In this document: one piece after another, positions 1 to 12,100 of the stretch
Layout of the letters: each line of letters starts with the position of its first letter
Position numbering within the stretch: position 1 is the first letter of the stretch
Source of the DNA: Prostheceraeus crozeri
Taxonomy: Eukaryota > Platyhelminthes > Polycladida > Euryleptidae
DNA: 64,000 nt
Direction: 5' to 3'
Assembly (NCBI GenBank): GCA_907163375.1
Contig: CAJQUW010001420.1
Location: 1,178,001-1,242,000 of the forward strand
Notes under the pieces: generated by a model
Told to the model about the DNA's origin: nothing
The model's input: the letters and a program-made list of their open reading frames with translations, nothing else
Database searches by the model: none
Translations under genes and position numbers: made by a program

Positions 1-590
1 TAAAGAATATCAGATCATCAGTCAAGATTTTATGTTTTCATTTCAGTTGAAAGCGAAAATCATGAATTAGTAGTTTCCGCAGATCCGCGGAATTCTGTGG
101 AACCCAAATAAGTCTGCCTAATGTATTCTTTATTTTTGTCTATGTAGGGCCCCTTGAAGATATTAATTTACGTTGGGTCTTCCGCTACCCATTGTCATCC
201 CTGAAAAATAATCAGGTTTATTGTGTAAAAATTTCACAATGAAAATCATGCAAATGGATAATGCAAAATTGGAAAAAAGAATTTCAAGAATTAGAAGGTT
301 AAAAAATTACCTACAGGCCTTAATCGACATCAAATGTGAAATTCAACTCAGTCTCCTCTTTTAGGGGAACTGTGATATTAGAAAGTGTGTTCATAATCAA
401 CCTGTGTGCTGTTATCAAGTTATCAATTTTTTTACTAAGGTGTTGACATTCGCGTGGAATTGCCCATTTATGAGTGGATAAAGTGATAGCTCTCTTGTTT
501 ATGATGCAACATCTCAAATTAAGCTTATTTAGCTTACAGAAAAATAAACGTTGTTTTGTAAGCAAACAACGATTTTTCGCGGCAAGTTAA
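1..590. other. 5' flank without recognisable gene
   Basis: This stretch lies upstream of the truncated LINE and probably belongs to a gp210 intron, because the first visible gp210 exon needs an upstream exon ending in phase 2. I see AT-rich sequence and no convincing exon. Short stretches with an acceptor-like AG (near 47 and 148) open only brief frames and do not end in the phase required. Confidence 0.4.
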
Positions 591-686
591 TTACTGTTAT
601 GTCGAGCATACGACTATAGGCCCTCACCATTCGCGAGAAAATCAATTTCAATTTCAATTTCAATCAGCTTTCAATTCTCCAAAGCA

Positions 687-2795
687 GACTGGTGTGGCTT
701 CCGCACTTTTCTTAGTCAAGTTCAAGCTGAGAATTTGATTCTGAGCGAGAACGTCCACAAGTCGGCGCAAGAACTGACAGAGTGGCTTCAGATAGGGATG
801 TTGGCCTACATTCCTCACCGTACTTTCCAAATGAAGCCCCACTCACAACCTTGGTTTACACCAGAATGTGCAGCTGCAACTTGCCAGCGTGACCACTTTT
901 TCCATAAGTATAAGCGTGACAGTAGCGCTGGCAATCTTGAATTGTACAAAACCGCACGTAGATATTGCAAGGAAACCATACATCAGGCCAAAAGCCGTTA
1001 CGCTTTGTATGTACGGAAATCCATTGCTACCCAAAAGCTTGGCTCTAAGGACTTCTGGAGGATTTACAACAGTGTCACCAATAGGAACAAATCCTCCATC
1101 CCAGCACTCCGTCATGCCGAAGTCAGTACTTCTATGGCGACAACCTCAGCAGACAAAGCCGAGCTTCTTTGCAAAGAGTTTGCGAAGAATTCGTCATTAG
1201 ACGATGGAGGTAGAATTCCACCTCCAATTCCCACGCGCACTGATGAGACAGTTAGTCCTCCTTCAGTCACAGTCCGAAACGTCAAAAAGATCATCGCCGG
1301 TCTCGATAGCTCTAAGTCTAGTGGACCAGATGGCATCCCGGTTTCGGTCTTCAAGCATCTCTCACCTGAGCTTTCTCCACTTTTATCTAAACTGTTCAGT
1401 ACATGTGTATCCACCGGTGAGTTTCCCTCTTGTTGGAAAGTAGCTTCCGTGGTTCCAGTTCCAAAGAAAGGTTCTGACTCATCTCTTCCATCTAGTTACC
1501 GTCCTATCAGCCTGCTTCCAATTGCTGGCAAGATTTTTGAAGCAGTGATTAACCAACACATTGTTAACTTCCTTGAAACTCAGAACCTTCTATCAGAAGA
1601 ACAGTATGGCTTCAGGCACTCTCGATCAACTGCAGATCTTCTTTCATATGTCACTGAACATGTGAGTCGTGTCCTTGACAGACAAGGTGAGACGAGATCA
1701 GTTGCCTTGGATATTTCCAAGGCATTCGATAAAGTCTGGCATCAGGGACTCCTTATGAAGCTCAAGTCCTATGGAGTTGCTAATCAACTCCACAAACTTC
1801 TTGCTTCTTTTCTTAGTGACCGGCAGATATCTGTCGTCTTAGATGGCCAAAAGTCTTCCACCAAGTTTGTCAATGCAGGAGTTCCTCAAGGGTCAATTTT
1901 GGGACCCACTCTTTTTCTGCTGTACATCAACGACCTCCCAGACTGCCTAGTGAGTAAATTGGTGATGTATGCAGATGACACAACACTCTTCAATTCCAAT
2001 GAGCGACTCGCTAAGAACACTCAGCAACGTCAGCAGCTATGCGACGTTCTTAATGAAGACTTACGCAGGGTCTCAGAATGGGGCGCCAATTGGCTTGTTT
2101 CCTTCAATCCTTCAAAAACTCAGAGTATTCTGCACTCACGACTTAAAGGAGATGATGATCATAGCATTAAGATGTCAGATAATAGGATCAGAGAACAAGA
2201 TTCCATCTCCTTCCTTGGATTGGCGGTTACGAAGGACTTGTCATGGAAACCGTACATCCAATCCATCAGCAAGCAGGCAGCTCAACGCATTGGTAGTCTC
2301 TATCGTGCCAGCAGCTATCTTCCACCACAGACTGTCTGCTATCTTTACAAGTCCACTATTCGTCCTCTGATGGAGTATTGTTGTCATCTGTGGGCAGGCG
2401 CCCCACAAACGCATCTTAACCTCCTTGAACGGGTTGAGAAACGTGTCAAGAATCTCATGGGTGAAAAACTTGCTAGCAAGTTGCAGCCGCTCTCCGTCAG
2501 ACGGGATGTTGCTTCACTCAGTCTCTTCTACAGGTACTATTTCGGTAGAAGCAGCTCTGCAGTAAATGAGTGCGTACCCAAACCTAAGATCTTCTCCAGA
2601 AGCACACGCAGAGCTAATTCACTCACATGCTATCATGTGAGCTTAGAACGCGCACGTACTGTGAGTCGCTCGAAAAGCTTTTTTGTTCGCACGGCACAGC
2701 TTTGGAATCAGCTTCCCCAGACCACTTTCCCTGACCAATACAATCTTGATACTTTCAAGAGGCGTGCGAACATGTTTCTGATGGGGACAGTTTAA
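687..2795 (+). CDS. reverse transcriptase ORF of truncated LINE
   Basis: The frame is open from about 591 to the stop at 2795, with real homology beginning near [12 protein letters not shown] at 687. It carries the linker before RT, then the RT fingers and palm: [42 protein letters not shown], the first catalytic Asp in [21 protein letters not shown], and the YADD active site near 1969-1980. A thumb and C-terminal region ends in [22 protein letters not shown], typical of CR1/Jockey-like ORF2 proteins. There are no stops or frameshifts, so the copy is young, but without the endonuclease and promoter it cannot be autonomous. It is not a host gene; the start codon was lost with the 5' truncation. 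Confidence 0.85.
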   Translation, partial: DWCGFRTFLSQVQAENLILSENVHKSAQELTEWLQIGMLAYIPHRTFQMKPHSQPWFTPECAAATCQRDHFFHKYKRDSSAGNLELYKTARRYCKETIHQAKSRYALYVRKSIATQKLGSKDFWRIYNSVTNRNKSSIPALRHAEVSTSMATTSADKAELLCKEFAKNSSLDDGGRIPPPIPTRTDETVSPPSVTVRNVKKIIAGLDSSKSSGPDGIPVSVFKHLSPELSPLLSKLFSTCVSTGEFPSCWKVASVVPVPKKGSDSSLPSSYRPISLLPIAGKIFEAVINQHIVNFLETQNLLSEEQYGFRHSRSTADLLSYVTEHVSRVLDRQGETRSVALDISKAFDKVWHQGLLMKLKSYGVANQLHKLLASFLSDRQISVVLDGQKSSTKFVNAGVPQGSILGPTLFLLYINDLPDCLVSKLVMYADDTTLFNSNERLAKNTQQRQQLCDVLNEDLRRVSEWGANWLVSFNPSKTQSILHSRLKGDDDHSIKMSDNRIREQDSISFLGLAVTKDLSWKPYIQSISKQAAQRIGSLYRASSYLPPQTVCYLYKSTIRPLMEYCCHLWAGAPQTHLNLLERVEKRVKNLMGEKLASKLQPLSVRRDVASLSLFYRYYFGRSSSAVNECVPKPKIFSRSTRRANSLTCYHVSLERARTVSRSKSFFVRTAQLWNQLPQTTFPDQYNLDTFKRRANMFLMGTV

Positions 2796-2866
2796 TCAGA
2801 TTAGAAGATCTGTTTTTTTTAATTTTATTTATTTAAAATAATACAATTTTTACTTTTAATTGAGTA

Positions 2867-2906
2867 ACCCCTAGCTTCGTTCATGGCTCATAGCTGTGCT
2901 AGGGGT
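2867..2906 (+). repeat. 3'-terminal stem-loop of the LINE
   Basis: ACCCCTAGC and GCTAGGGGT form a perfect 9-bp stem with a 22-nt loop just before the A tail. The copy at 57290-57330 keeps both stem arms in reverse orientation although the loop differs. Conserved 3' hairpins are known to be recognised by the RT of some LINEs; that role here is inference. Confidence 0.6.
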
Positions 2907-2995
2907 GAAAATTCAGTAAAAAAAAAAATCATTCTTCTTTGATCGGAATTCAAGCTTGCAAGCTCAAAATAATTCAGATATTTTTTGCTTTTTAG

Positions 2996-3138
2996 GTCTT
3001 CGGGACATTCAGAGGTAGTCACTGTTACCCCTGTAGTAAATGATACAAAGAAAGGGGATTGCAGCAGAGCAGTTGTCGTAACTGCAGTATGGAAGTCTCC
3101 ACATCGAGCAACTACAACAGTTTTCGCGGAAAACAAAT
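2996..3138 (+). CDS. NUP210: gp210 exon a (first visible)
   Basis: It is bounded by a pyrimidine-rich TTTTTTGCTTTTTAG acceptor and a GTAAGT donor. The first base completes a codon from an unseen upstream exon, so the exon starts in phase 2, and it ends in phase 1. It encodes SSGHSEVVTVTPVVNDTKKG and onwards to FAENK, matching the gp210 N-terminal region just before the KCDVIVD motif. The LINE insertion ends 66 bp upstream and leaves the polypyrimidine tract intact. Confidence 0.85.
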
Positions 3139-6100
3139 GTAAGTCAATTAGGGACAGAGAGATGTCCCGTTAGTCAAAAGATTGCCATTAAAGATGAACA
3201 ATAAAAAATCGTTATCAGACATTCATGAATTTGTTTCGTGAAGTTTTTGAATTGCAACGCGATCATTTGAATTAAATAGAAATGCTATTTCGATTTCGAT
3301 GTTGTTTGTGCTTAAAATGTAAATTCAGCCTTCATGAATACAAATTACAAATCAGTTGGACTATATTTGTCTGCTTGAAGTGAAGGCCGTTTCAGATGTG
3401 GTGCTGCTAAACATCACTGTTTTTTTACAGATCAGTGAGCGATGTGGTGAAACATAATATGGAATAATATAACAGATAATTGTCCTACATACTAGGTCCT
3501 AATAAAAAAAGAACGAATAGTATGAAGTATAGATGTCTGGATACAATGTCGATAAGCCTCTCCTAATCAATAGCACAATAGCCAAGCATTTCGGAATGTA
3601 GGTGGTGTGTCCTTGGTAGTCCATGTTCAATTAAAGTCGAATGAATCATAAAGCTGTGGGACTAGCTGAACTCGGAAGACTCTAGTTCGATTGACTCGAT
3701 TACTCAACTCGAGTGAGTTGACAATTCGTTGAATTGTTGCGATTTACACAACAGCAAACGTAGACTAACAAGCAAAATCACGCTGTCGGCGCCTATTAAA
3801 ATGATAAAAAAAAGAAAATTGCAAAACCCAATTTGGGTCATATATGAAGTTTTTTGCTTGTATTGAAAAGCATAGTGATCATCCTTTATGACGAATGTTG
3901 TGTCAAAGGCACTGTCGCACGTTAAAAAAGTGGACCATTCTTGCTCGCCCATTCGCACAGACTGAACGTCATAGGAAGTATTTTATCAAGTTTTCATGTA
4001 GAGATTTTTACGTAGGTTTTTTTACTTTGACTACTTCATGATCTAGGCAGCCATGTAGGTCTCTATCTCTCCATTCTTTGTGGCTATTTCATCGATATCG
4101 TATTGTACTCACCGACTATTATGCTGGGACAATAAAGTTGCTATTCTATCCATTAATTTATTCATTCGCTTTGTATTGTAGATACTGGTCATGTAATCAA
4201 ATGTGATGTCATCGTCGATAAAATCAACAAATTGGAAATAACAACGACAACTCATGAATTGTTCCTGCATGATGCTCCAGAAGCTTTAGTAATCAAGGCT
4301 TATGATGAGTTTGGTAAGAAACTTCATATTCCATTCTTATTTAGCAAGTCAAATAGAGTGCCCTTAATAGCCTTATTGTTCTTCGTAGAGACCTACATGC
4401 ATTTATTTGTTGTGGAAAAGTAATGTTTCGGCTTACATCAAAACTTCCTAAATAAACGCTCATTATGAGTACGCATTTTTGTGCAAAGAAAGTAAGAAAA
4501 AATAGCCACCAAGGCTGCTGAGAATAGCTTATTGCTTTATATTTCGCCAACCGACCTTCTCAAGAGATGGAGCTTGAGGATATATCTCTTTAGAATGCCG
4601 GTCGGCGAAACATGGAGCAATAAGTTATTCTCATCAGTTTTGGCTTTTTTCTTACTGTCTTTAATATACATGTAGGTATAAATTTACATTCATGCACATC
4701 CACAAAAGGACATTTAGACCTGTGTTCATACAATAAATATTGTCATATTTTCATAGGCGGAGTTCTGTAGATCTTCGGCAATGGGCGAAAACTTCAGCGA
4801 CCAAAAAGTCTGCATGATTCACACACAGAATGTAGACCTATGAATTTCCTATTCCATATTCTTGCCTTTACAGGAAATACATTCTCCAGCTTACAAGGTA
4901 TACCGTTCGAATGGCGCATATTTCCTGCAATTGGTGGTGGTGGAAGCTCTGATGCACCTCAGGTGGAAGGTCATCAAATTCTACGTTTTATCTCGTACAC
5001 AGAATCTGAATATGCAACTCCTGATCATATTGGTGAATTGGAAGCCCAAGGAATGCAGGTAATAATATTCACTTGACGTAAAGAAAATTAAATTAGACAT
5101 CAAGCTATTTTCGCTGTTTTAAGTAGTGTAGAATTAGATATTTCTAAATCACAGATAAAAGTCTACTCATGCGCCGGGAGCCATAGCTGTCAACTTGTTT
5201 TGGTATCTACTCGATAAATCACACCCCAGTGTGCGCCTCGAGATTTAGGATACTCAGGCAACTTCCATCCAGTCAGTCTCAGAACATGTGAGATGAGATA
5301 CAAAATTAATTGGTAAAGCAATGCACGAATGCAATGAAAAGGGATGACCATAATGTACAGTTCATCGATTGAGGTCTATCAATGGTTGCTTTGATAAGGA
5401 AAAACATCCTTTCATTTTTTTGAAATGAATTTGTCACAAATAATTGAAATCTACTAAAAGAAGAAATTATGAATGTCTTCTCAATTCTCTTCATCGTTTC
5501 TATAAAACGAAAATGAAATTGCTAAATGTCGTCCGAGTAAAATCGAGGTCATTTAGCAACTATGAAGTTACTAAATACCATTTGACATACGACAATTCAT
5601 TTGACATACATCAATTTTGATATCATTTGGCATAGGCCTACATCAATTTTAAAGTGGAACTTTATAATGTGGCTGTAACTCAAGTTCATTCAATCGAAAT
5701 GACTCCGCTGTCAAGAAATTCATTTTATCTTTTACAAAATTTGGTGACAATATTTACATCCATGAAAAAATCTTATTCAATCGATAACTTGTAGACTTGC
5801 ACCTGAAACACCCCGCATTTCGATAGTAGCAGCTCTGCAGGAAATGAGAATGTTCCCAAATATGATTTCCTTCCTTGGAAATTGCACAAACAAACCAATT
5901 TGCGTGCCATTACCGGAACTCACCGGCACGCACCTAGGCATAGTTAGTGAATCTTTCTTCGATCTCACACTACATCTGCATAATCCGCTTCCCCAGACCA
6001 GTGCAATCTAGATAGTTGCGCGAGGGCCTCTGATGAAGTCATTTTAAGATACTTCTATTGTCTTCTGGTTTTCGTGTTTCCATTTCAGCGTTTTTTGGAT

Positions 6101-9100
6101 AGCCATTTCTCTGAGATCGAGGATATAATGATCTGGATTTTTAACATTGGTGTTTTGATTTTTTCTGATTTGCAGCCTTGAAATTATTCAAATGTCAATG
6201 AATCTATATGATCTTTCAGGGATACATGCAGCTCGTCAGTGGACTGAAGACCGGCTCTGCTCGTGTTGGAGTCAGTGTGAAGCCATCCATCTATGCTGGA
6301 GTAAGACCTGGTGAAGTGAAACTTCTCGTCATGGCAAATTCCGTATTAAGCCCAGCATTGGTCTATGCGATTCCCTTGTCGCAAGTAAAGTATCATGTTC
6401 ATGTCGTTCAACAAGGAAATGTTATTGGTAAATTCTTTGATACAGACGAAATGGTTCTGTAGATTAATTCCTTTGTTTTTTATCTTCAGAAATTGACATG
6501 CCGTCCGCACAATATTACTTGGAACTGAATTCATCTCAAGGAGAAATTGGTAGTTTAGAGCCTGAGTCTGCCACGGTAACAGCATTGAAACTTGGGGTAG
6601 CCGAAGTTACCCTTCATGATCGCAGTAAGTTGCATCACTGACTGGTCAATGAGCCTAACTGGTTTCAAAAGTGCCTCGTTGATAGATCAATTACATGTAG
6701 GTGTAGTCGACATGTAGTCGAATTGTGTTCGGATTTCACATTAACGTATTTTATCAATGCTATCACACAATTTTTATATTTTTCACAACGATTTAGTGAT
6801 GGACGACCATTGTCTTAGGAAACCGAAGATGGATATCTATGGAAACCTTTTCAGACTACTAATTCAAAGACAACAGCACTCAGTTTCACACTCCTTAGAG
6901 GCTCGAATATTCACATTAGGTCTTGCTGAAAACATCTTATAACAAGATTGCACGGTGAGGCCTATAATGCTCGTTAAGCGAACGACGATTGAAGCATAAG
7001 CATATCTTTGTCGTGCAGTAAACATGGAATTGTTTTTTTATTGTTTTTCGTTGTTATTTTAATCATTTAGATGCGTATTGGATATTTCCATGTGAATGTC
7101 TCCAATATAACTGCACATTTCTTTCTGTTTCATAGAATTCTTCTCTTTTGAGCCAGCATTTTGGCACACGGATTAGTTTTTAACACCAGAATTCTGCGCC
7201 AGAACACGCCAGAATTTTGCGGCTTTTAAACAGGCGTCTTGTTATGCACCACAAAAGTTCTGTTGAGTTTTCAGTCCACTCCTGATATTACCTTGGTGTC
7301 ACTTTTGTTTCATTACCCCCTTTGTAATTGACAATAATGAATTATTATCAATTCGATTAATTAATTACCGTGAAGAAGTTTTCATAAACGATATATATAA
7401 TGGGTCAATTTCGTTGATTTTAGACATCAATATTAATGACAGCCGACGATCTAATGGTTTGTACAGAGTTTTCGTTGCGCTCAACCCTGAGCTAACAGTG
7501 TTCATTATTTTGTCATGTGTTTATTGTTCACACTTCTTTTGCAAAAGTATTTGAAATTTCTGACATTTGATAATCGTTAACCTTCAGTTAATTTGGTGAG
7601 CGTCGAGCCTGAAGTTCTAGGTGGCGGAACTATTTGAACAATTTTGCACTTGAAATCTGAAGAGAGTTTGCTGAATGAATAGATTGACTATATCTGGGAC
7701 AACACTGTTTCATGAGAATTTTGCATGATGTATAGATGAAATGGCCAACTACCCTATTTCTCTAAATTGAAGCTCATGGACTTCGCCGATTTCAGGGTAA
7801 AACGTTAGCGCCAATTAGAAACCAGAACTCCAATTCTGCAGTAGTCAAGTAATAAGCCTGTATAATAGCTTTACTATAGATATGTAATTCTCCATTCACT
7901 CAGTGAGATGTTGAAGCCATTCTGACTTTTGAGTAGAGAATACATGTAGCCTACTAGTACCATCTCCTATAATACCTGGATGGAGCACCTATGCGAATTA
8001 TATTATGTGCAAGCATCTAATGTGCCTACATGAATGAAATAAATAAGCTTGAAATTGTTGTTGTTTCCATGAAACAAGTGAACGTTTTGACTCATGTAGA
8101 TGCACCCATTAGTGTTTAGAAGCGCATTAATAATAAAAATGCGAAAATCTATTGTTTTCGGTAAACTTCTGACTCATTATCACCCACTTAACTATCATTT
8201 TTTACTCGACTGTATGTAGTCAACTAATCGGCGATTCAACAGTTCAACTTTAAGGGGAATTTACTTCGCTTCTAGTCGAGCAGTATTTTTGATAAGTACT
8301 AAGTTACATGTGCAAATGTGAAACGATATGATTCTTTCTAAATCAATGACCAGAATTCTAAACGAAAAACAAACTCAAGAACGGCTGAGAAGAATTTCCA
8401 AACATTGTGACTGTGAATTGATTTTACGCATGTATTTAAAGCTCAGGTATCAAATATCAGCCCATTGACTACCGTAATATAGGGGTTTAGTAACAATGCC
8501 TGAACATTTGGCAGCTGGGCTGAATTCTGCATGTCATAAGTAGGACACAATTATGGACTGAAACATCGTTGACTTCCTACAGTTAACTCATGTTGCAATG
8601 TTTTCCACATGCATTTGTTTGTTAGCTCTTAATACCTTCCAACCGAATCCTGTTAATCAAAAGCATGAGTTGATTGTTCTCTTCCAGATATTTTAGAAGA
8701 GTTTCGCAAACCCTCGTCACTCTTACATGTCGTGGAACCTGGTTATCTGATGTTTGTTGTGTCTCCTGGGAAACGCTGGGTTCTTGAGACAGGGCGACAA
8801 TATGTGGTTACTGTCCACATCTTCGATTACAATTCACATCGAATTCATCCATCGGACAATCTCAGGTTGAAAGTCACATTTCCCTCGAAATATTTCCGAG
8901 TTCTTTCGTCTACTCTGAATGGTACTCAACATTTGGTTGAAACACTTCAAGATGGTACCACTACTTTGAAAGTAAGGGTTCATTTATTGTCTTATTTTAC
9001 CTACAAAATAGAATATCAAAAAATGTCGGTAATGCTTAATAAAAGCATTCTGAATTAGTTAATTAGATGTCAATGTATCAAGTTAATAGAGCGAATTTTC

Positions 9101-12100
9101 ACTATGCAATGACCATTAAGATTTCAAAATCTCATGATAGCCGACCTTATATAGAATGTATGTAGCAACCATCTCCATGAAAATTGTCAGCTCTTGTTCT
9201 GCAAGATAGACTAGAACAACAATATCCATATTTTCGTTTACATGAAGACAATTCTAAGCCACTTGTCATGCAAATCTGAATGACCATAGTTGTAGTTGTC
9301 ACTGTAACGTGCTTGGTGTTTTTCAAGCTTCAATTCGGATTTTATAGTTCTTACCATAAATCGACATTATGGCTTAATTGGTGCGATAGGTGTCAGGAAG
9401 TCTGTCTGACTTCCTTATCAAACATGTCGTTATTGTACTGATAGAGCCTATAAGGACCATGCCAGTGATATGTGATGCACGGTGTGCAGGATAGCATACA
9501 ATACATACTCGAAGCTTATGATAGAAACCGAACGAGATAGGTTGTCTAATGTACAACGAATGGAATTAGGTGCATGTCGAGTTAAAGTGCATCAGACTAA
9601 CATTTTCGTGTATGTTTGAATTGGCCAAAAGTAGCCACAGCTGGTGTGAGTGATGGAATGATGTGGAAATATCATGTAGGAACTGAAGAAGCTGGATAGA
9701 TGCGGAGAAAGTGATGCTGAATAGAGGAAACAACTTGAAATATCCAACTGGAGGATTTCCAGACCACAGTAAGATAGTAATGGATGATGAGAAAGACATA
9801 TTGGTGGATCTGAAACTTATAGAGTCCTGTATGCATATTTAACTCTTAACCGAAGCGCGTCTTAAGTCGTATTATCACATGCAAGTGATGGTCACATGTA
9901 CATGGAGATTTTTCGTTGAGTTGTGGCCTCATCAGCGATTATGAGTATGTGTTCATTCGTACGTGGCGTTTTTTGTCAATGAATTGAAACTTCATTTTGT
10001 TTTACATTCTGGGTTACTGTGCTAACACTACCTATATACTACATGCTGCATGTCATTTAATCATAGACAACTTCATTTTTAGGGAGAATTGGCTACTCTT
10101 GAGACACCGGATGGCAAAATTCATACTCTGGTGACGGCAGTTGTCGGTACTCAGGAAGTTGAAATTTACAAGCCCATCGAAGTGATACCACCCCTAGTTA
10201 TATTGCCTGACCATCCGAATCTAAGGAAGCCTGGTGGCTCTGGCGACAGATTTCAATTGAAAGCTATTGGTGGCTCTGGAGAATACTTGTGGACGGTCCC
10301 TTCCGATGGCAATAAAGTTGTTAGTGTCAATGGTAGAGGAGAACTCACTGTTCAAGTAAGAGTCCAGCTGTTCACATTACCATTTTGTTGTGTATTGTTA
10401 TGTATCTGTTTATCAGATTATGTTAAGCATGGATCAGAGAAGAGAACCAAGTTTATGGGCTTAGTTATTAAGTTATAATTTTTAGATATCACACAGTCAT
10501 GGGTATTCAAAATACAAATTTCCATTATATATATTATATAGAAGTCTATGCATTAGACATGACTAGGGATAGGGAAATATCCCTGTCTAGACATCATAAG
10601 GAAGTAAGTCATTATCTAACACGCCTTCCTTAAAAAATAAAATCAAGAGGTCCAAGATCTATCCTGGTGTATATCTATCAACGGGTTTCCGAATTCTCGT
10701 AGAGCGCCGTATCTCTGCTGGATATGATGTACTTTGGTTTTCCTCTGTATTGCCACAACTCTCAGGCTTTATATCTTCTTCACTGTCTAAGTCTCTTTCA
10801 TCAGGCTCAATCGTTTCTTTTCCACTATGTAATTCCTTTCTTTCTTTCACATGATTCTTCGATCTTCTCCATTCGTTTCCTTGCAAATCTTCTCCTTCTA
10901 CACATTGTTCTTTAGAGTTCACTGCCATGCCTCTCTCCCAAAATGAATCTTCCTTGTTAAATACTCCATACCAAACAGGTGTCTTACAGCTTGGATTTCT
11001 TCCTTCATACTTCACATCCTTTATTACTGGTGTCCAGAGCTTTCTCTTAAACATCTTTAGATCAGCCCCAGAACCTGAATTCAATGATAATAGTATATTA
11101 TCCATCCTTTTCTGAAAGTCTTTTATATCTTTCAGTGTCCTCTCTTTCTCTTTGAATGATCTGACAGCCCTTTCAGCGCGACCGTTCGAAGCTGGATGAT
11201 ATGGTGGGCTAAATAGATAAGTAACACCAATACTTGTAAACCAATCATGAACTTCTTTAGAGTCGAACTGAGGACCATTGTCACTAACTATAGTCGATGG
11301 GACCCCAAATCTCGAGATTGATTTTCTCAGCATTTTAATTGTATCTGAAGCTGTAATGTACTTTGAATAGTACGCATCAATCCATCCAGTAAAGTCATCG
11401 ACCAAAATTAGGATCATACAATGATCGATTGGACCAAGAAAATCTATGTGAATTCTATCACCGTAAGCTTTTGTCTCTGGCCAGCTCTTATATTCACATG
11501 TCACTAGTGTTAATTTCTTAGATTGACAAATAGAACACGATCTAACCGCTTTCTCACAGTCTTTGTTAATACCAGGCCAGTACATCCAAGATCTTGCTGA
11601 ATTCTTCATCTGAACAATACCTGGATGACCTGAATGTAGCAGATTTAGAGCTCTTTCTCTTAGTGATGTTGGGATGCATGGTCGATTTCCAAAGAATAGA
11701 ACATCGTCATGCACAGATAACTCATTTCTCAACGGATAGAAAGGCCCTTTGCGAAGTTGCTTTCCTTGACTAATGTGTTTGATGACATCTTGAATGTCTA
11801 TCGCCTCAGCTGTATGGTTTCGAATATCACTTTGCAATATTGGATTGCATTCTAGATAGCAACATATTCTGAATCATATCATCTTGTCCATCATAATTTC
11901 CGTATGGAATCCTTGATAAACCATCTGCAACTGGTATTTCACGAGATCTTTTTCCAACAATGGAGTATGTGTAAGGCATTAAAGCTCTTGCCCATCGATG
12001 GATTCTCGATGAAGCAATCTTCGATAGAACTGTATCAGTACTCAGCAGTTTCTCCAGAGGTTGATGGTCAGTTTCCCAGATAAAATGTCGACCTTTTAAG

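Larger units (their letters stand above)
646..2930 (+). mobile_element. 5'-truncated non-LTR retrotransposon (Jockey-superfamily type)
   Basis: The element has a long reverse-transcriptase ORF, a short AT-rich 3' UTR and a terminal A run (about 2918-2929). The endonuclease half of ORF2 is missing, so the copy is 5'-truncated; its left edge falls in an ATTTCA simple repeat at about 643-665, so the exact start is uncertain. The sequence AAAATCA occurs at both edges and may be a short target-site duplication. Just before the tail the 3' UTR folds into a 9-bp stem (ACCCCTAGC at 2867-2875, GCTAGGGGT at 2898-2906). Two further copies of the family lie at 5818-6050 and 57270-58033. The insertion ends 66 bp before a gp210 splice acceptor. 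Confidence 0.85.

Noticed and set aside
149..212. Possible upstream gp210 exon reading EDINLRWVFR after a TATGTAG acceptor-like site
   Set aside because: It does not end in the phase 2 that the exon at 2996 needs, and the match to gp210 is too short.
320..565. Minus-strand ORF ending ITVPLKEETELNFTFDVD, faintly like the gp210 N-terminus (VNFTLEA)
   Set aside because: It is on the opposite strand to the gene, has no splice context, and the similarity is only a few residues.
868..2370. Other-frame ORFs over the LINE (for example 868-1200, 1969-2370, minus 1112-1414)
   Set aside because: They are shadows of the reverse transcriptase frame.
7588..7637. VSVEPEVLGGGTI-like peptide after a CTTCAG, resembling the VVEPGYL motif of exon f
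   Set aside because: A stop follows immediately and there is no donor; probably chance.
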